A stretch of DNA of 49,575 nucleotides from an uncultured Oscillospiraceae bacterium (GCA_949283785.1 CASDTR010000039.1:1-49575); one strand, 5' to 3'; shown: positions 1 through 9,083, numbered from the stretch's first letter. Numbers and translations are program-made. Notes: generated by a model not told the origin, from the sequence alone.

Positions 1-1997
1 ATACCGCCGAACTTTACAAACAACGGCGCAAATACAAGAGCCACAATGGTCATAAGCTTAATAAGTATATTTATGGACGGTCCTGCGGTATCCTTGAAGG
101 GATCTCCTACCGTATCCCCTACCACTGCCGCTTTATGGGCGTCGCAGCCTTTTCCCCCGTCCTGGCCTTCTTCAATATACTTTTTCGCATTGTCCCAGGC
201 TCCACCCGCGTTAGACATAAATATCGCCATCATAACACCCGTAACAAGCGCTCCGGCGAGAAGTCCGCCCAAGGCCTCTGCTCCGAGAAGCAAGCCCATA
301 AGAAGCGGCGCGGCAACAGCCATTATTCCCGGGACCAGCATTTCTTTTAAGGCCGCTGAGGTGGATATTTCAACGCATTTTTTGTAGTCGGGCTTGCCTG
401 TACCCTCCATGATACCCGGTATGGCTTTAAACTGTCTGCGAACTTCTTCGATCATATGATTGGCCGCCTTGCCCACTGAGGACATGGTAAATGCCGAGAA
501 AAGAAACGGAAGCATTCCACCCACAAAAAGTCCGCAGATAACGTCTGGGCTCAGGATACTGATTGTCCTGAGATGTACGGCTTCCGCATAGGAGGCAAAA
601 AGGGCCAATGCGGTAAGCGCGGCAGAACCTATTGCGAAGCCCTTGCCTATTGCTGCAGTAGTGTTGCCCACTGCGTCAAGCTTGTCTGTTATCTCTCTCA
701 CGCTGTCATCAAGACCCGACATCTGGGCGATTCCGCCTGCGTTATCAGCTATAGGACCATAGGCATCGACCGCTATGGTGATTCCTGTTGTAGAGAGCAT
801 ACCAACCGCCGAAAGAGCAATTCCGTAAAGGCCGAAGAACTTATACGAAATCAGAATGCCCAAGGCTATGCAGAAAATCGGAACGGCCGTTGACTTCATG
901 CCGACGGACAAACCGCTTATAATGGTGGTAGCCGGACCTGTCTTTGACTGCTTTGCTATTTCCTTTACATACTTATAATCGGCAGAGGTATAAACCTCCG
1001 TGATCTCACCTATAAGTATTCCAACAACAAGACCTGCAGCAACGGCAAAAAAAGCTCTGAAATCATTAAACATAAACCAGCTTAAAACCGCCGAACCTGC
1101 AAGAACTGCCGCCGATGAGACATAGGTTCCTATCTTCAAAGCTCCGTGCGGATTAGCTCCGTCCTTTCCGCGAACAAAAAATGTAGATAAAATAGAGGCC
1201 ACAACGCCTATTGCCGCAAGGGCAAGGGGGAATATTATTCCGCTAACTCCTACTGCCTCTCCTGTTATGGTTACTGCTACCGCTCCGAGAGTTATGGCGG
1301 AAATAATAGATCCGACATATGATTCGAACAAATCTGCTCCCATACCTGCAACGTCGCCTACATTATCGCCTACGTTATCGGCAATAACCGCAGGATTTCG
1401 CGGGTCATCCTCGGGTATTCCCGATTCTACCTTGCCCACAAGGTCAGCTCCCACATCGGCAGCCTTCGTATATATTCCTCCGCCCACACGGGCAAACAGA
1501 GCGATTGAGGAAGCTCCGAGACTGAAACCGGTCAAAACCGAAATATCTTTTGTGAAAATATATATAATGCTTATTCCGAGAAGGCCCAATCCCACAACGG
1601 ACATACCCATTACGGCGCCGCCTGAGAAAGCAATGGAAAGAGCCTTGTTCATTCCCTTTTCCTTTGCGGCGTTTGCGGTTCTGACATTGGCCCTGGTGGC
1701 TACCGTCATACCGAAATATCCTGCAAGAGTCGAGAAGGATGCTCCGAGCAAAAAGCATACTGCCGTTATCCAGTTGCCTAATCCGAAACCTATAAGCAAA
1801 AACAGCACCGCCGCAAAAATTATAAGCACTTTATATTCCGCGCCTAAAAAGGCTTTTGCGCCGTCGCTTATCGCTGAAGCTATCTCCTGCATCTTCTCAT
1901 TTCCCGGATTTTGCTTTTTGATTCTCAAGGAAGTTACTACTGCATAGAGAATTGCAAGCAAAGCCACGGCGGGCGCCATATAGAGCAATTTTTCCAT
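1..1997 (-). CDS. hppA: Membrane-bound ion-pumping pyrophosphatase, 3' end cut by window edge
   Basis: Integral membrane enzyme that hydrolyses pyrophosphate and exports H+ and/or Na+. About 665 codons are in the window; family members run to about 680-730 residues, so only the last few residues are missing. The ATG is at 1997, after AAAGGAGG. Visible family motifs are the substrate-binding [11 protein letters not shown], then [19 protein letters not shown], and [10 protein letters not shown]. In this family Ala in GNTTAA (rather than GNTTKA) marks K+-dependent enzymes. The segment DLFESY carries a Glu at the position used by Na+-transporting bacterial enzymes such as that of Thermotoga maritima, so Na+ or mixed Na+/H+ transport is inferred rather than H+ alone. 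The gene stands alone behind a good promoter and ends outside the window. Confidence 0.97.
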   Translation of the reverse strand, partial: MEKLLYMAPAVALLAILYAVVTSLRIKKQNPGNEKMQEIASAISDGAKAFLGAEYKVLIIFAAVLFLLIGFGLGNWITAVCFLLGASFSTLAGYFGMTVATRANVRTANAAKEKGMNKALSIAFSGGAVMGMSVVGLGLLGISIIYIFTKDISVLTGFSLGASSIALFARVGGGIYTKAADVGADLVGKVESGIPEDDPRNPAVIADNVGDNVGDVAGMGADLFESYVGSIISAITLGAVAVTITGEAVGVSGIIFPLALAAIGVVASILSTFFVRGKDGANPHGALKIGTYVSSAAVLAGSAVLSWFMFNDFRAFFAVAAGLVVGILIGEITEVYTSADYKYVKEIAKQSKTGPATTIISGLSVGMKSTAVPIFCIALGILISYKFFGLYGIALSAVGMLSTTGITIAVDAYGPIADNAGGIAQMSGLDDSVREITDKLDAVGNTTAAIGKGFAIGSAALTALALFASYAEAVHLRTISILSPDVICGLFVGGMLPFLFSAFTMSSVGKAANHMIEEVRRQFKAIPGIMEGTGKPDYKKCVEISTSAALKEMLVPGIMAVAAPLLMGLLLGAEALGGLLAGALVTGVMMAIFMSNAGGAWDNAKKYIEEGQDGGKGCDAHKAAVVGDTVGDPFKDTAGPSINILIKLMTIVALVFAPLFVKFGG

Positions 1998-2061
1998 AAA
2001 TGAGCCTCCTTTTAATGCCGAATATGAATTTTACATATCGGTATTATTCAAGTATGTTATT

Positions 2062-2090
2062 ATATTAACATTGCAAGACGACAATTGCAA
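2062..2090 (-). promoter_or_regulatory. Sigma-A type promoter of hppA
   Basis: On the minus strand TTGCAA (2085-2090) and TAATAT (2062-2067) are separated by exactly 17 bases. They lie about 65 bases upstream of the hppA start codon. Confidence 0.7.
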
Positions 2091-2180
2091 CAGTTTATTC
2101 TTCATGTCGCCTATTTTTTTGTATAAAAAGGCAGAGGCGTGCCCTGTAAGAATTAAAAATAAACCCAAAACTGGTAATTA

Positions 2181-2214
2181 TAAATAATAAGAGCCATCTG
2201 ATAACAGATAGCTC
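2181..2214 (-). terminator. Rho-independent terminator after the alpha/beta hydrolase
   Basis: A 10-bp stem with one G-T pair and a 4-base loop at 2191-2214 is followed on the minus strand by a T-rich run (2181-2190). It sits just past the stop codon of the gene at 2226-3206. Confidence 0.75.
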
Positions 2215-2225
2215 CAACATTTATT

Positions 2226-3206
2226 TCATATACTGCCGAGCGCCGCAGCAGAACGGGCAGATCCTTTGGCTGTACACTTTTCTATAAATTTGTCCATATA
2301 GCTGTCATATTCTTCTTTGGCTATATAATAGCTTCTGGCATGACGCGCCCCCTCGACCAAAAGCAGCTCTTTATCCCCTGAGTAAGACTCATAGAGCTCC
2401 TTTCCCATATATGTAGGGACAAATGTATCTTCCGTGCCATGCACAAATAAAATCGGTACTGAAGAGTTTTTCAGGAACTCTCTCGGGGATGCATCTTTAA
2501 AAGAATAGCCTGCTTTCAGTTTGCACACAAGGCTTGCTCCGTTTCTGACAACAGAGAGCTTCATTTTCGTCATGTCCTTTATATTGCATTGGATCTCTTC
2601 ATTCATATCGTTATATCCGCAATCCTCAATTACGCCTTTGATCTGACTCGGTGCCTTTTCGCTCCCGCCTGTCATCATAACCGTCGCTGCGCCCATTGAA
2701 ATTCCGTGCAGCATTATTTCGATATCCTCACCGAAAGTTTTAATAAGATAATCGCACCAGCTTAAAATATCAAAGTGATCAAGATATCCAAAACCAATGT
2801 ATTTGCCCTCACTTTTGCCATGGGCTCTGTCATCCGGAATAAGACAGGCAAAACCTAAATCGTCATAATAATGCCTTGCAAGATGGCTCATTTCATCTCG
2901 CCCGTTGCATCTGTATCCGTGTACAAGAACGGCAAATTTTTTATCTGAGCCGCCATGTGTAAGCAGAAGAGCCTTTAGCTTTAACCCGTCAAAGGAAACT
3001 ATCTCCTTCTGCGTCGGATGCTTCGAAATAATATATTCATTATTGATATTTCTTATATGCTGGCGATTCTTCTCATCATCGTTTGTGGGCAGGTTCGGTG
3101 TTTTCGGACGAACTATTATAAACCTGAACGTACACACACAAACCACGATCAGCAATATGACCATAAGACAAACCGCTGCGGCAATAACCGAAATAAGGAT
3201 ATCCAT
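2226..3206 (-). CDS. Membrane-anchored alpha/beta hydrolase
   Basis: 326-residue serine hydrolase with one N-terminal membrane segment (about residues 4-30), so the catalytic domain is probably tethered to the membrane. The nucleophile elbow is GISMGA near residue 168, preceded by an oxyanion-type HGYR segment near residue 95. The acid and histidine of the triad are probably in VHGTEDTFVP and GARHARS. The family fold is clear but the substrate is not; peptidase S9-like, esterase and lipase-like members share these motifs. It has its own promoter and terminator, so it is a single-gene unit. The ATG at 3206 follows GAGGTG. Confidence 0.88.
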   Translation of the reverse strand: MDILISVIAAAVCLMVILLIVVCVCTFRFIIVRPKTPNLPTNDDEKNRQHIRNINNEYIISKHPTQKEIVSFDGLKLKALLLTHGGSDKKFAVLVHGYRCNGRDEMSHLARHYYDDLGFACLIPDDRAHGKSEGKYIGFGYLDHFDILSWCDYLIKTFGEDIEIMLHGISMGAATVMMTGGSEKAPSQIKGVIEDCGYNDMNEEIQCNIKDMTKMKLSVVRNGASLVCKLKAGYSFKDASPREFLKNSSVPILFVHGTEDTFVPTYMGKELYESYSGDKELLLVEGARHARSYYIAKEEYDSYMDKFIEKCTAKGSARSAAALGSI

Positions 3207-3233
3207 ATTTTCACCTCGAAATTTAATAGGTAC

Positions 3234-3262
3234 ATTTTACCATAAAAGTGAAATATAGTCTA
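3234..3262 (-). promoter_or_regulatory. Promoter of the alpha/beta hydrolase gene
   Basis: TAGACT (3257-3262), 17 bases, TAAAAT (3234-3239) on the minus strand, with a TG one base before the -10 (extended -10). It lies about 28 bases upstream of the start codon. Confidence 0.6.
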
Positions 3263-3307
3263 TAAAAATAGGTGAAAATGTAAAAATAAGTCGTTTTAAA
3301 ATGTCAG

Positions 3308-3955
3308 TCATTTACGCTGTACTTTCTCAGTGAGAATATGCCAATAATCCTGTCCTTCAAATCCACAGCTGCGATACAAAGCTTCTGGATTTGACAAATT
3401 TGCCACTTTCCCCGAAACTGTTGAAAATTTTGCTTCTTCGGGACTCCGCAGCAAAAGCTGCTGCACAAGGAATTTCCCTATTCCTTGTCGCCTATATTCG
3501 GGAAGAACCTGAACCCATTCCAATATCATTTCCCTGCACTGCGGATCATAATCCCCTATTGCGCATCCGACCTTCTCGCCTGTATTCGGTTCAGCCGCAA
3601 AGATCCATAAACTCGGCATATATGCAGGAGTTTTTATAAGTGATTCAAGATATTTTCTGTCCACCTTAATGTCATCATAGCATCTGTTGATTATATCAGC
3701 TATTTTTTCAATGTCTTTCTTATCAGACGAGGCCGTAATAATATACACATTTGCTTGTGTAATGTCCTGTATATTTTGGAGTCTGTGAATAAGGCGAAAA
3801 TACACTTCATCGTCATATTTTCTGAGAAGCTCCTCGGAAAATTCCCTTTGATGCAAAATTTTCATATTGTCAGGCAGCGTAATTTGCAACGCCTTCCAAT
3901 AAGGAATCGACAGGCTGCCGCAAGGGTCTCGCAAATAATCACTTACCGAAATCAT
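3308..3955 (-). CDS. GNAT family N-acetyltransferase
   Basis: 215-residue protein. The acetyl-CoA binding motif A is visible near residues 155-175 as LPEYRRQGIGKFLVQQL (R-x-x-G-x-G pattern), and the C-terminal part SNPEALYRSCGFEG is the usual GNAT end strand and helix. The first 100 residues are not a recognisable separate domain. The acyl acceptor cannot be read from sequence. The ATG at 3955 follows GGGAGGG, and a TTAACT/TAAAAT pair 16 bases apart lies upstream. No obvious operon partner. Confidence 0.85.
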   Translation of the reverse strand: MISVSDYLRDPCGSLSIPYWKALQITLPDNMKILHQREFSEELLRKYDDEVYFRLIHRLQNIQDITQANVYIITASSDKKDIEKIADIINRCYDDIKVDRKYLESLIKTPAYMPSLWIFAAEPNTGEKVGCAIGDYDPQCREMILEWVQVLPEYRRQGIGKFLVQQLLLRSPEEAKFSTVSGKVANLSNPEALYRSCGFEGQDYWHILTEKVQRK

Positions 3956-4065
3956 ATGTCGGCCCTCCCTGAAAACTCAATATTGTGCTTTGTATCGGTT
4001 ATTTTACATTAAAGATTTTCTAAGTTAAATTATAACCGCGGAAATTTGCATATCAACTAAGTATG

Positions 4066-4818
4066 CTATAAACGAATAGCAGTTTCGAGTGCAATTCTTA
4101 AAATCTTCTCACGCATGGTATCAGGCATCTGCCCGAGTATTCTTTTATTCCAAACAGATTCATCAAGACAATCTGCCGCATACAGGAACTGATATACTTC
4201 TATATCTCTGAATTGTCCCACGGCCATGACGGAAGCACATTCCATTTCTACTACCATACAGCCGTCTTTTTTTCGCTCCTCTGTTTTTTTCTTTGTTTCA
4301 CGATAAAAGCTGTCTGTGGTCCATGTTTTCGTTTTTATATAAGGAACTTGCAATAAACTGAAAATTCCACCTAACTTCTCCGCAGATAAAATTTTTATAT
4401 AATCACCGGCAGGTGCATAGTGATAACTGGTGCCTTCATCTCTATACGCTTCCATCGGAATGATAAGATGTCCGGCAACAATCTCCTTATCTAAAGCGCC
4501 GCATGAACCGAAAAACAAAACTTTCTTTCCGCCCTTTGCAATAATTTCCTCCAGCAAGGCGCCTGATGCAGAACCGCCTAATAACGTATGATAAAAACCT
4601 ATCTCTTTACCGCAATAAGTAAACTTATAAATCGGTATTTTTCTGCCGCCCGACATTTCGTCTATCTGATTTGCTTCAACCGAATCAAGCAGCAAATCGT
4701 TAAATTTTTGAGAAAAAAACGAAATTATAACTTCAGGAAAGTTTTTAATCTCAGGTATTACTTCCTTTGGACAGACTATCTCATCACTAAAGTTATCAAA
4801 AGCACATTTAATTCCCAT
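4066..4818 (-). CDS. Nucleoside phosphorylase family protein (uridine/purine phosphorylase-like)
   Basis: 250-residue cytosolic enzyme of the PNP_UDP_1 family, which splits nucleosides with phosphate in purine or pyrimidine salvage. Visible motifs are GSCGALDKEIVAGHLIIP near residue 105 (phosphate/ribose site region) and VVEMECAS near residue 190, whose Met-Glu contacts the ribose. The Asp that marks purine specificity may be the one in AADCLDE, but this is not decisive, so base preference is left open. The ribosome site before the ATG is weak (GTGGTG). It lies between a tRNA gene and a GNAT gene, both transcribed in the same direction. Confidence 0.85.
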   Translation of the reverse strand: MGIKCAFDNFSDEIVCPKEVIPEIKNFPEVIISFFSQKFNDLLLDSVEANQIDEMSGGRKIPIYKFTYCGKEIGFYHTLLGGSASGALLEEIIAKGGKKVLFFGSCGALDKEIVAGHLIIPMEAYRDEGTSYHYAPAGDYIKILSAEKLGGIFSLLQVPYIKTKTWTTDSFYRETKKKTEERKKDGCMVVEMECASVMAVGQFRDIEVYQFLYAADCLDESVWNKRILGQMPDTMREKILRIALETAIRL

Positions 4819-4840
4819 AAAACACCACTCTTTTCACATA

Positions 4841-4876
4841 TAAAGCAAAAGAAGCCGACTGACAGAATCGACTTCT
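4841..4876 (-). terminator. Terminator of tRNA-Pro
   Basis: An 8-bp stem (4851-4876, 10-base loop) is followed on the minus strand by TTTTGCTTT. It begins 11 bases past the encoded CCA end of the tRNA. Confidence 0.7.
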
Positions 4877-4886
4877 TTTAATAAAC

Positions 4887-4963
4887 TGGTCGGAGTGACG
4901 GGACTTGAACCCATGGCCTCTTGGTCCCGAACCAAGCGCGATACCAAACTTCGCCACACCCCG
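4887..4963 (-). tRNA. tRNA-Pro (anticodon CGG)
   Basis: 77-base cloverleaf. The acceptor stem CGGGGTG pairs with CACTCCG, the anticodon stem CTTGG/CCAAG encloses loop TTCGGGA giving anticodon CGG, and the T-loop is GGTTCAAGTC. Discriminator A and CCA are encoded. It has its own promoter and terminator. Confidence 0.97.
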
Positions 4964-4977
4964 ATGATAGCTATAAT

Positions 4978-5006
4978 ATTATATAATGAGAAGTGGAAAA
5001 AATCAA
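4978..5006 (-). promoter_or_regulatory. Promoter of tRNA-Pro
   Basis: TTGATT (5001-5006), 17 bases, TATAAT (4978-4983) on the minus strand. The -10 is about 15 bases before the mature tRNA 5' end. Confidence 0.8.
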
Positions 5007-5417
5007 GAGAAAACGGCGATTATTTTATTTTTATACGACACTCTCAGGCTGCAAACAGCTTTTGAATATTATTAAATTTTATCCGTCCACACGCAATAAC
5101 ACACAATAAAGCATGCATCAAACTCATAATATTTTCTGATACACAAAATCTGCATCGAACTCCAGCTTATCGAAAAAGTTGTTAAATTCTGAAATGATTT
5201 TTGAATTGCTGTTTTACATGGCTGAGCAGGCACAATAAAACACAGAAAACTTTTTTCGATGCTTTTTCAATACCCTCATATGTCAAAAATGTGTTATGAT
5301 ATCGGCCTTTACACTGAATGAGACTTGGTGAGCGGTAAATTTAAATTTTCGTCAGCGCAAATTCATACCGAAATTTTATTATCTTCCATATTTTAATATC
5401 ATTTTGCTGCCTTTCGC
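5007..5417. other. Gene-poor AT-rich stretch, possible decayed coding remnant
   Basis: No intact gene is supported here. On the minus strand between about 5283 and 5130 there is a reading frame that begins MRVLKKHRKKFSVFYCACSA, meets one stop, and continues with the residues NFFDKLEFDADFVYQKIL. An adjacent shifted frame gives MSLMHALLCVIACGR and about 12 more residues. This could be the remains of a small gene or chance. Base composition is AT-rich and I recognise no mobile element. Confidence 0.3.
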
Positions 5418-5446
5418 TTGATTGCACATTCATAATAATATATAAT
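5418..5446 (+). promoter_or_regulatory. Promoter of the GH29 gene
   Basis: TTGATT (5418-5423), 17 bases, perfect TATAAT (5441-5446). The predicted start of transcription leaves a leader of only about 30 bases before the ATG at 5483. No operator-like repeat was seen around it. Confidence 0.82.
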
Positions 5447-5482
5447 ATCTTTCTGAAAATCAAATTTATAAGAGGTGAAATT

Positions 5483-6958
5483 ATGTACAATATGAATCCC
5501 GATTTAGAAAAAATAGCCGAAGTCATTGAGCGAGGTCCCTATAAGGACACATGGGAGTCGCTTTCAAAGTATACTGTACCCTCATGGTATAAAAACGCCA
5601 AATTCGGAATTTTTATCCACTGGGGAGTTTACAGCGTTCCTGCCTTTGCAAACGAATGGTATTCACGGTCCATGTACTGCAAAGGCAGCGACGAATTCAA
5701 GCACCATATTGAAACCTACGGACCGCAGAAAGATTTCGGTTACAAGGATTTTATCCCAATGTTTAAGGCGGAAAAGTTTGACGCGCAAAAATGGGCTGAT
5801 CTGTTTAAGGAAGCAGGTGCAAAATACGTCGTTCCCGTTGCTGAGCATCACGACGGATTTCAGATGTATAAAAGCAAAATATCACACTGGAACGCCTATG
5901 AAATGGGTCCGCAAAGAGATGTCTTAGGCGAACTTGAAGCCGCTTGCAAAAACAACGGACTCGCTCTCGGTGCCTCCTCTCACCGAGCGGAGCACTGGTT
6001 TTTCATGGGTCACGGCAAGGAATTTGACAGCGACATCAAAGAGCCTCTTGTAAGAGGAGATTTTTACTGGCCCGCAATGCCTGAGCCTAAAAACCACCAT
6101 GACCTTTTCAGTGAACCTTCTCCCAGCGACGAATATTTACAGGATTGGCTTATTCGCACCTGTGAAATAATAGATGAATATAAGCCGAAAATCATTTATT
6201 TCGACTGGTGGATTCAGCATAGCTCTTTCAGGCCGTACATAAAAAAGCTTGCCGCCTACTACTACAACAGGGCCTACGACTGGGGTCAGGGCGTGGTAAT
6301 AAATTATAAGCACGACGCATTTCTTTTCGGCACCGCCGTACCGGACGTTGAGCGCGGACAGTTTGCCGACGTCCAGCCCTATTACTGGCAGACGGATACG
6401 GCCATTGCCCTTAACTCATGGTGTTACACGGAAAACAACAACTTCAGAAACCCTGTCGATATTGTCTGTGATATGGTGGATATTGTGAGCAAAAACGGAA
6501 ATCTGCTGCTCAATGTAGGCCCCAAAGCCGACGGAACGATTTCAGATGAAGATACCGCCGTCCTTAAAGGTATCGGAAGCTGGCTGAAAGTCAACGGAGA
6601 GGCGGTTTACAATTCATCTGTTTTCCGTAAATACGGCGAAGGCCCCGCTAAAATTACCGAAGGACAATTTTCCGACGGAATCAAAAAGCATTTCACAAGC
6701 AAGGATATACGTTTTACGGTTGCAAACGGATGCGTCTACGCAATCGTCCTTAAATGCAATAAAAAAGGCAAATACTGCATTAAAACCCTCGGTAAAAAGG
6801 ATGCGTCAAAGGTTGCAAATTTCAGCGGCATTATAAAAGACATTTCCGTTCTGGGTTATGACAAAAAGCCGACGTGGAACCGAAAAGAGGAAGGACTTTA
6901 CATCGAATGTGATTACAAAACGGAATACCCCATTACTTTTAAAATCACTCTCGCGTAA
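5483..6958 (+). CDS. Alpha-L-fucosidase, glycoside hydrolase family 29
   Basis: 491-residue retaining glycosidase that removes alpha-linked L-fucose from glycans. Family landmarks in order are FIHWGVYSVPAFANEWY (fucose-binding His46 and Trp47), VAEHHDGFQMYKS (His122/His123), and IIYFDWW, whose Asp241 is the expected nucleophile. After the barrel (to about residue 370) comes a beta-sandwich domain. There is no signal peptide, so the enzyme should be cytoplasmic and act on imported short glycans or glycosides. It is the only plus-strand gene in the window and has its own promoter and terminator. The ATG follows AGAGGTG. The acid/base residue is not assigned because it is poorly conserved in GH29. 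Confidence 0.95.
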   Translation: MYNMNPDLEKIAEVIERGPYKDTWESLSKYTVPSWYKNAKFGIFIHWGVYSVPAFANEWYSRSMYCKGSDEFKHHIETYGPQKDFGYKDFIPMFKAEKFDAQKWADLFKEAGAKYVVPVAEHHDGFQMYKSKISHWNAYEMGPQRDVLGELEAACKNNGLALGASSHRAEHWFFMGHGKEFDSDIKEPLVRGDFYWPAMPEPKNHHDLFSEPSPSDEYLQDWLIRTCEIIDEYKPKIIYFDWWIQHSSFRPYIKKLAAYYYNRAYDWGQGVVINYKHDAFLFGTAVPDVERGQFADVQPYYWQTDTAIALNSWCYTENNNFRNPVDIVCDMVDIVSKNGNLLLNVGPKADGTISDEDTAVLKGIGSWLKVNGEAVYNSSVFRKYGEGPAKITEGQFSDGIKKHFTSKDIRFTVANGCVYAIVLKCNKKGKYCIKTLGKKDASKVANFSGIIKDISVLGYDKKPTWNRKEEGLYIECDYKTEYPITFKITLA

Positions 6959-7058
6959 AAAGTGCAGAAAAAATGCTGCACCGCACCTTTGCATTCTGCA
7001 TGAATTGCTCTGAAAAAATTATTAAAGCTTATTATAAAATGATTTTTATAATCATAAA

Positions 7059-7095
7059 GGCGGAGAAAGGGCTAAAACTTTTTCTCCGCTTTTTA
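7059..7095 (+). terminator. Terminator of the GH29 gene
   Basis: A GC-containing stem of 9-10 bp (GCGGAGAAA with TTTCTCCGC) followed by TTTTTATG on the plus strand. It may also slow transcription arriving from the convergent ABC transporter gene, although its minus-strand T-run is weak. Confidence 0.75.
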
Positions 7096-7135
7096 TGTTA
7101 TTGAAGAGTAAAATATACAAATTCAAGTTACACTT

Positions 7136-8383
7136 TTAGAGCTGTTTCTGAGTTTTGAGCTGTGCTTGGTGCATCCTGTAATAATCGCCCTTTTTAGCCA
7201 TAAGCTCTTCATGGGTCCCTCTCTCCACTATCTCTCCTTGCTTCATCATCAAAATCATATCAGCGTTTCTTATTGTCGACAAGCGATGTGCAATAGCTAC
7301 AATAGTATGGGTTCCGGCGATCTGATTTATCGCCTCCTGGATCTGTCTCTCTGTTTCCATATCCACGGAGGCAGCGGCTTCATCTAAAACAATTATAGGC
7401 GATTTCCTGAGTATCGCTCTGGCAATTGCGACACGCTGTTTCTGTCCGCCTGAAAGCCGCAGTCCCCTTTCGCCTACTTTTGTCTCATACTGTTCGGGCA
7501 TATTGAGAATATCCTTGTGTATGTTGGCCGCTTTTGCCGCGTCAATGATTTCCTCACGGGATGCATTTTGTCTCGCATAGCCGATGTTTTCCGCTATGGT
7601 GCCGTTAAACAAAAAAGTATCCTGCAAAACCGGAGATATATTGCGGCGCAGGCTCTCCACGGTTATGCTCCTGATATCCTGTCCGTCTATCAGTATCTTT
7701 CCCTCCACCGGCTCATAAAACCGTGATATAAGCTGGGTGATAGTAGTTTTTCCCTCTCCTGTAGGCCCCACCAGGGCAATCATCATCCCCAGCTTGCAGT
7801 CAAAGGATATGTTTTTCAGAACAGGCACGCCGTTGCTGTAATGGAAGCTCACATTTTCAAAAGCAATGGAGCCCTGAGCGATGCCGATATCCTTGGCGTC
7901 CTCAGCATCCCGAATGGCCGAAGGGGTATCTAAAATCAGCGCAATACGCTCCGCGCCCGCCTGGGACTGCTGCAAATTTTCAAGAAGATTTGCCATATTT
8001 GACACGGGAGCGTAAAACATTGAGAGATAAAGCATGAAAGCTACGATATCCGCAACGGATAAGTTATCTCTGTACGCGAAAAGTCCTCCGAAAAACACTA
8101 CAAGTACCGTACCTGCCGACGAGAGAAACTCCACTCCGGGATGAAACAAAGCGCTGGCACGAAGAGCCCGCAGCATTGCTTTGACCTGATTAAAATTCTT
8201 TTCGTTAATCTGCTCGGATTCCAGTTTTTCCTGACCGAAAGACTGTATTTCGTGAAGTCCCGACAGATTGTCCTGTAATTTTGCATTCAATTCGCCCATG
8301 CTTTTCTGGGAAAGTCTGAAAAATGAGCGTACTTTTTTACGAAAAAGATACCCGCTGCAAATATTACGGGAATCGGACAGCAT
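7136..8383 (-). CDS. ABC exporter, C-terminal part (half of membrane domain plus ATPase), in the -1 frame relative to its N-terminal part
   Basis: The sequence from about 8332 down to 7136 encodes the last two membrane helices and the ATPase of a type IV (MsbA/LmrA-like) ABC exporter. Visible are Walker A GPTGEGKTT, the signature LSGGQKQR, Walker B IIVLDEAAA with the catalytic Glu, and the switch His in AIAHRLST. The open frame formally reaches 8383, but residues before KKVRSFFRLSQ are an out-of-frame reading of the preceding open frame and not a real N-terminus. There is no good ribosome site for independent translation. Joined at 8332 to the upstream frame it gives about 580 residues, the usual half-transporter length. 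Confidence 0.85.
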   Translation of the reverse strand: MLSDSRNICSGYLFRKKVRSFFRLSQKSMGELNAKLQDNLSGLHEIQSFGQEKLESEQINEKNFNQVKAMLRALRASALFHPGVEFLSSAGTVLVVFFGGLFAYRDNLSVADIVAFMLYLSMFYAPVSNMANLLENLQQSQAGAERIALILDTPSAIRDAEDAKDIGIAQGSIAFENVSFHYSNGVPVLKNISFDCKLGMMIALVGPTGEGKTTITQLISRFYEPVEGKILIDGQDIRSITVESLRRNISPVLQDTFLFNGTIAENIGYARQNASREEIIDAAKAANIHKDILNMPEQYETKVGERGLRLSGGQKQRVAIARAILRKSPIIVLDEAAASVDMETERQIQEAINQIAGTHTIVAIAHRLSTIRNADMILMMKQGEIVERGTHEELMAKKGDYYRMHQAQLKTQKQL

Positions 8384-8877
8384 GTAATTAGGGCCAGCTT
8401 CCAGTTGACCGTAAGCAGAATCAGCAATACGCCTACAAAGGTCACCACGTTTGTGATAAGCTCAGGAATAATACTAGCATAGAGACGCTCAAAGTCCCTT
8501 GTATCATTTACAATACGGCTCATTAAATCGCCGGTCTGCTTATCGTGAAAGAATCCCAGATCAAGACTTTGCAGCTTGTTATACAATCTGATACGAAGGT
8601 CACCGACCAAATTCCAGGCGGCTTTATGGGCCGGATAGCTGCTGCAAAAGCGAAACAATACCCTGACACAATAAAGCGCCAGAAGAACAAAAGCCAGCAT
8701 TCCTATAATTTTGCGGTTCTCTTCATCCACCCCCTGCTCAACTATGCCGGTCATTGACGACAGCACCTTGGGCGCGGTAAGATTTACCGCAGTGAGCAGA
8801 AAAGTGGATAAAATCGCCGCCGCATACATTGCTTTATACCGTGCGGCTTCCTTTGTCAAAGTCCACCACGTTTTCAC
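8287..8877 (-). CDS. ABC exporter, N-terminal part (membrane helices 1-4), frame interrupted
   Basis: Encodes the first part of an exporter membrane domain: a cytoplasmic lead (KTWWTLTKEAARYK), then several membrane segments, with the coupling-helix region LGFFHDKQTGDLMSR near residue 120. The native frame continues about 15 codons past VKK and stops at 8287 in a sequence (YAHFSDFPRKAWAN) that does not look like exporter. The likely start is GTG at 8877, 8 bases after AAGGGGG; an upstream ATG at 8910 has no such site. The break coincides with an A AAA AAG heptamer, so it may be a frameshift signal, a real mutation or an assembly error in the A run. Confidence 0.82.
   Translation of the reverse strand: MKTWWTLTKEAARYKAMYAAAILSTFLLTAVNLTAPKVLSSMTGIVEQGVDEENRKIIGMLAFVLLALYCVRVLFRFCSSYPAHKAAWNLVGDLRIRLYNKLQSLDLGFFHDKQTGDLMSRIVNDTRDFERLYASIIPELITNVVTFVGVLLILLTVNWKLALITCCPIPVIFAAGIFFVKKYAHFSDFPRKAWAN
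8294..8338 (-). promoter_or_regulatory. Candidate -1 frameshift signal: slippery A AAA AAG plus downstream stem-loop
   Basis: The heptamer A AAA AAG occupies 8338-8332 on the minus strand, phased so that the zero-frame codons are AAA and AAG, as in the Escherichia coli dnaX signal. A -1 slip puts GTA CGC next and joins the two exporter halves exactly. Starting 3 bases later, 8328-8294 can fold into an 11-bp stem (6 bp plus 5 bp around a 2-base bulge) with an 11-base loop. The 3-base spacer is shorter than the usual 5-9, and no strong upstream Shine-Dalgarno stimulator is seen. Confidence 0.45.
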
Positions 8878-9083
8878 AGTCTGTTCCCCCTTCATCGTGT
8901 CAATCCGCAATCATAAACAGGATTTTCCAAAAGCCCTTATTCCCCTGCATGTTGCTTCTCTTTACCTAATTATCATAAACTTTCCGTTAAAAAAAACGCA
9001 AGAGAACAAATAATTCGAAATCACAATTTTTATCTATAAAAACTCAAATACATATATTTAAAAATCATGCTTTCGGCCGCTGA

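Noticed and set aside
1267-1947. 226-residue plus-strand open frame and other frames opposite hppA
   Set aside because: Antisense shadows; the minus strand carries unambiguous pyrophosphatase motifs in one frame.
5341-5526. 61-residue minus-strand frame overlapping the fucosidase start
   Set aside because: It overlaps the promoter and start of the GH29 gene and has no recognisable features.
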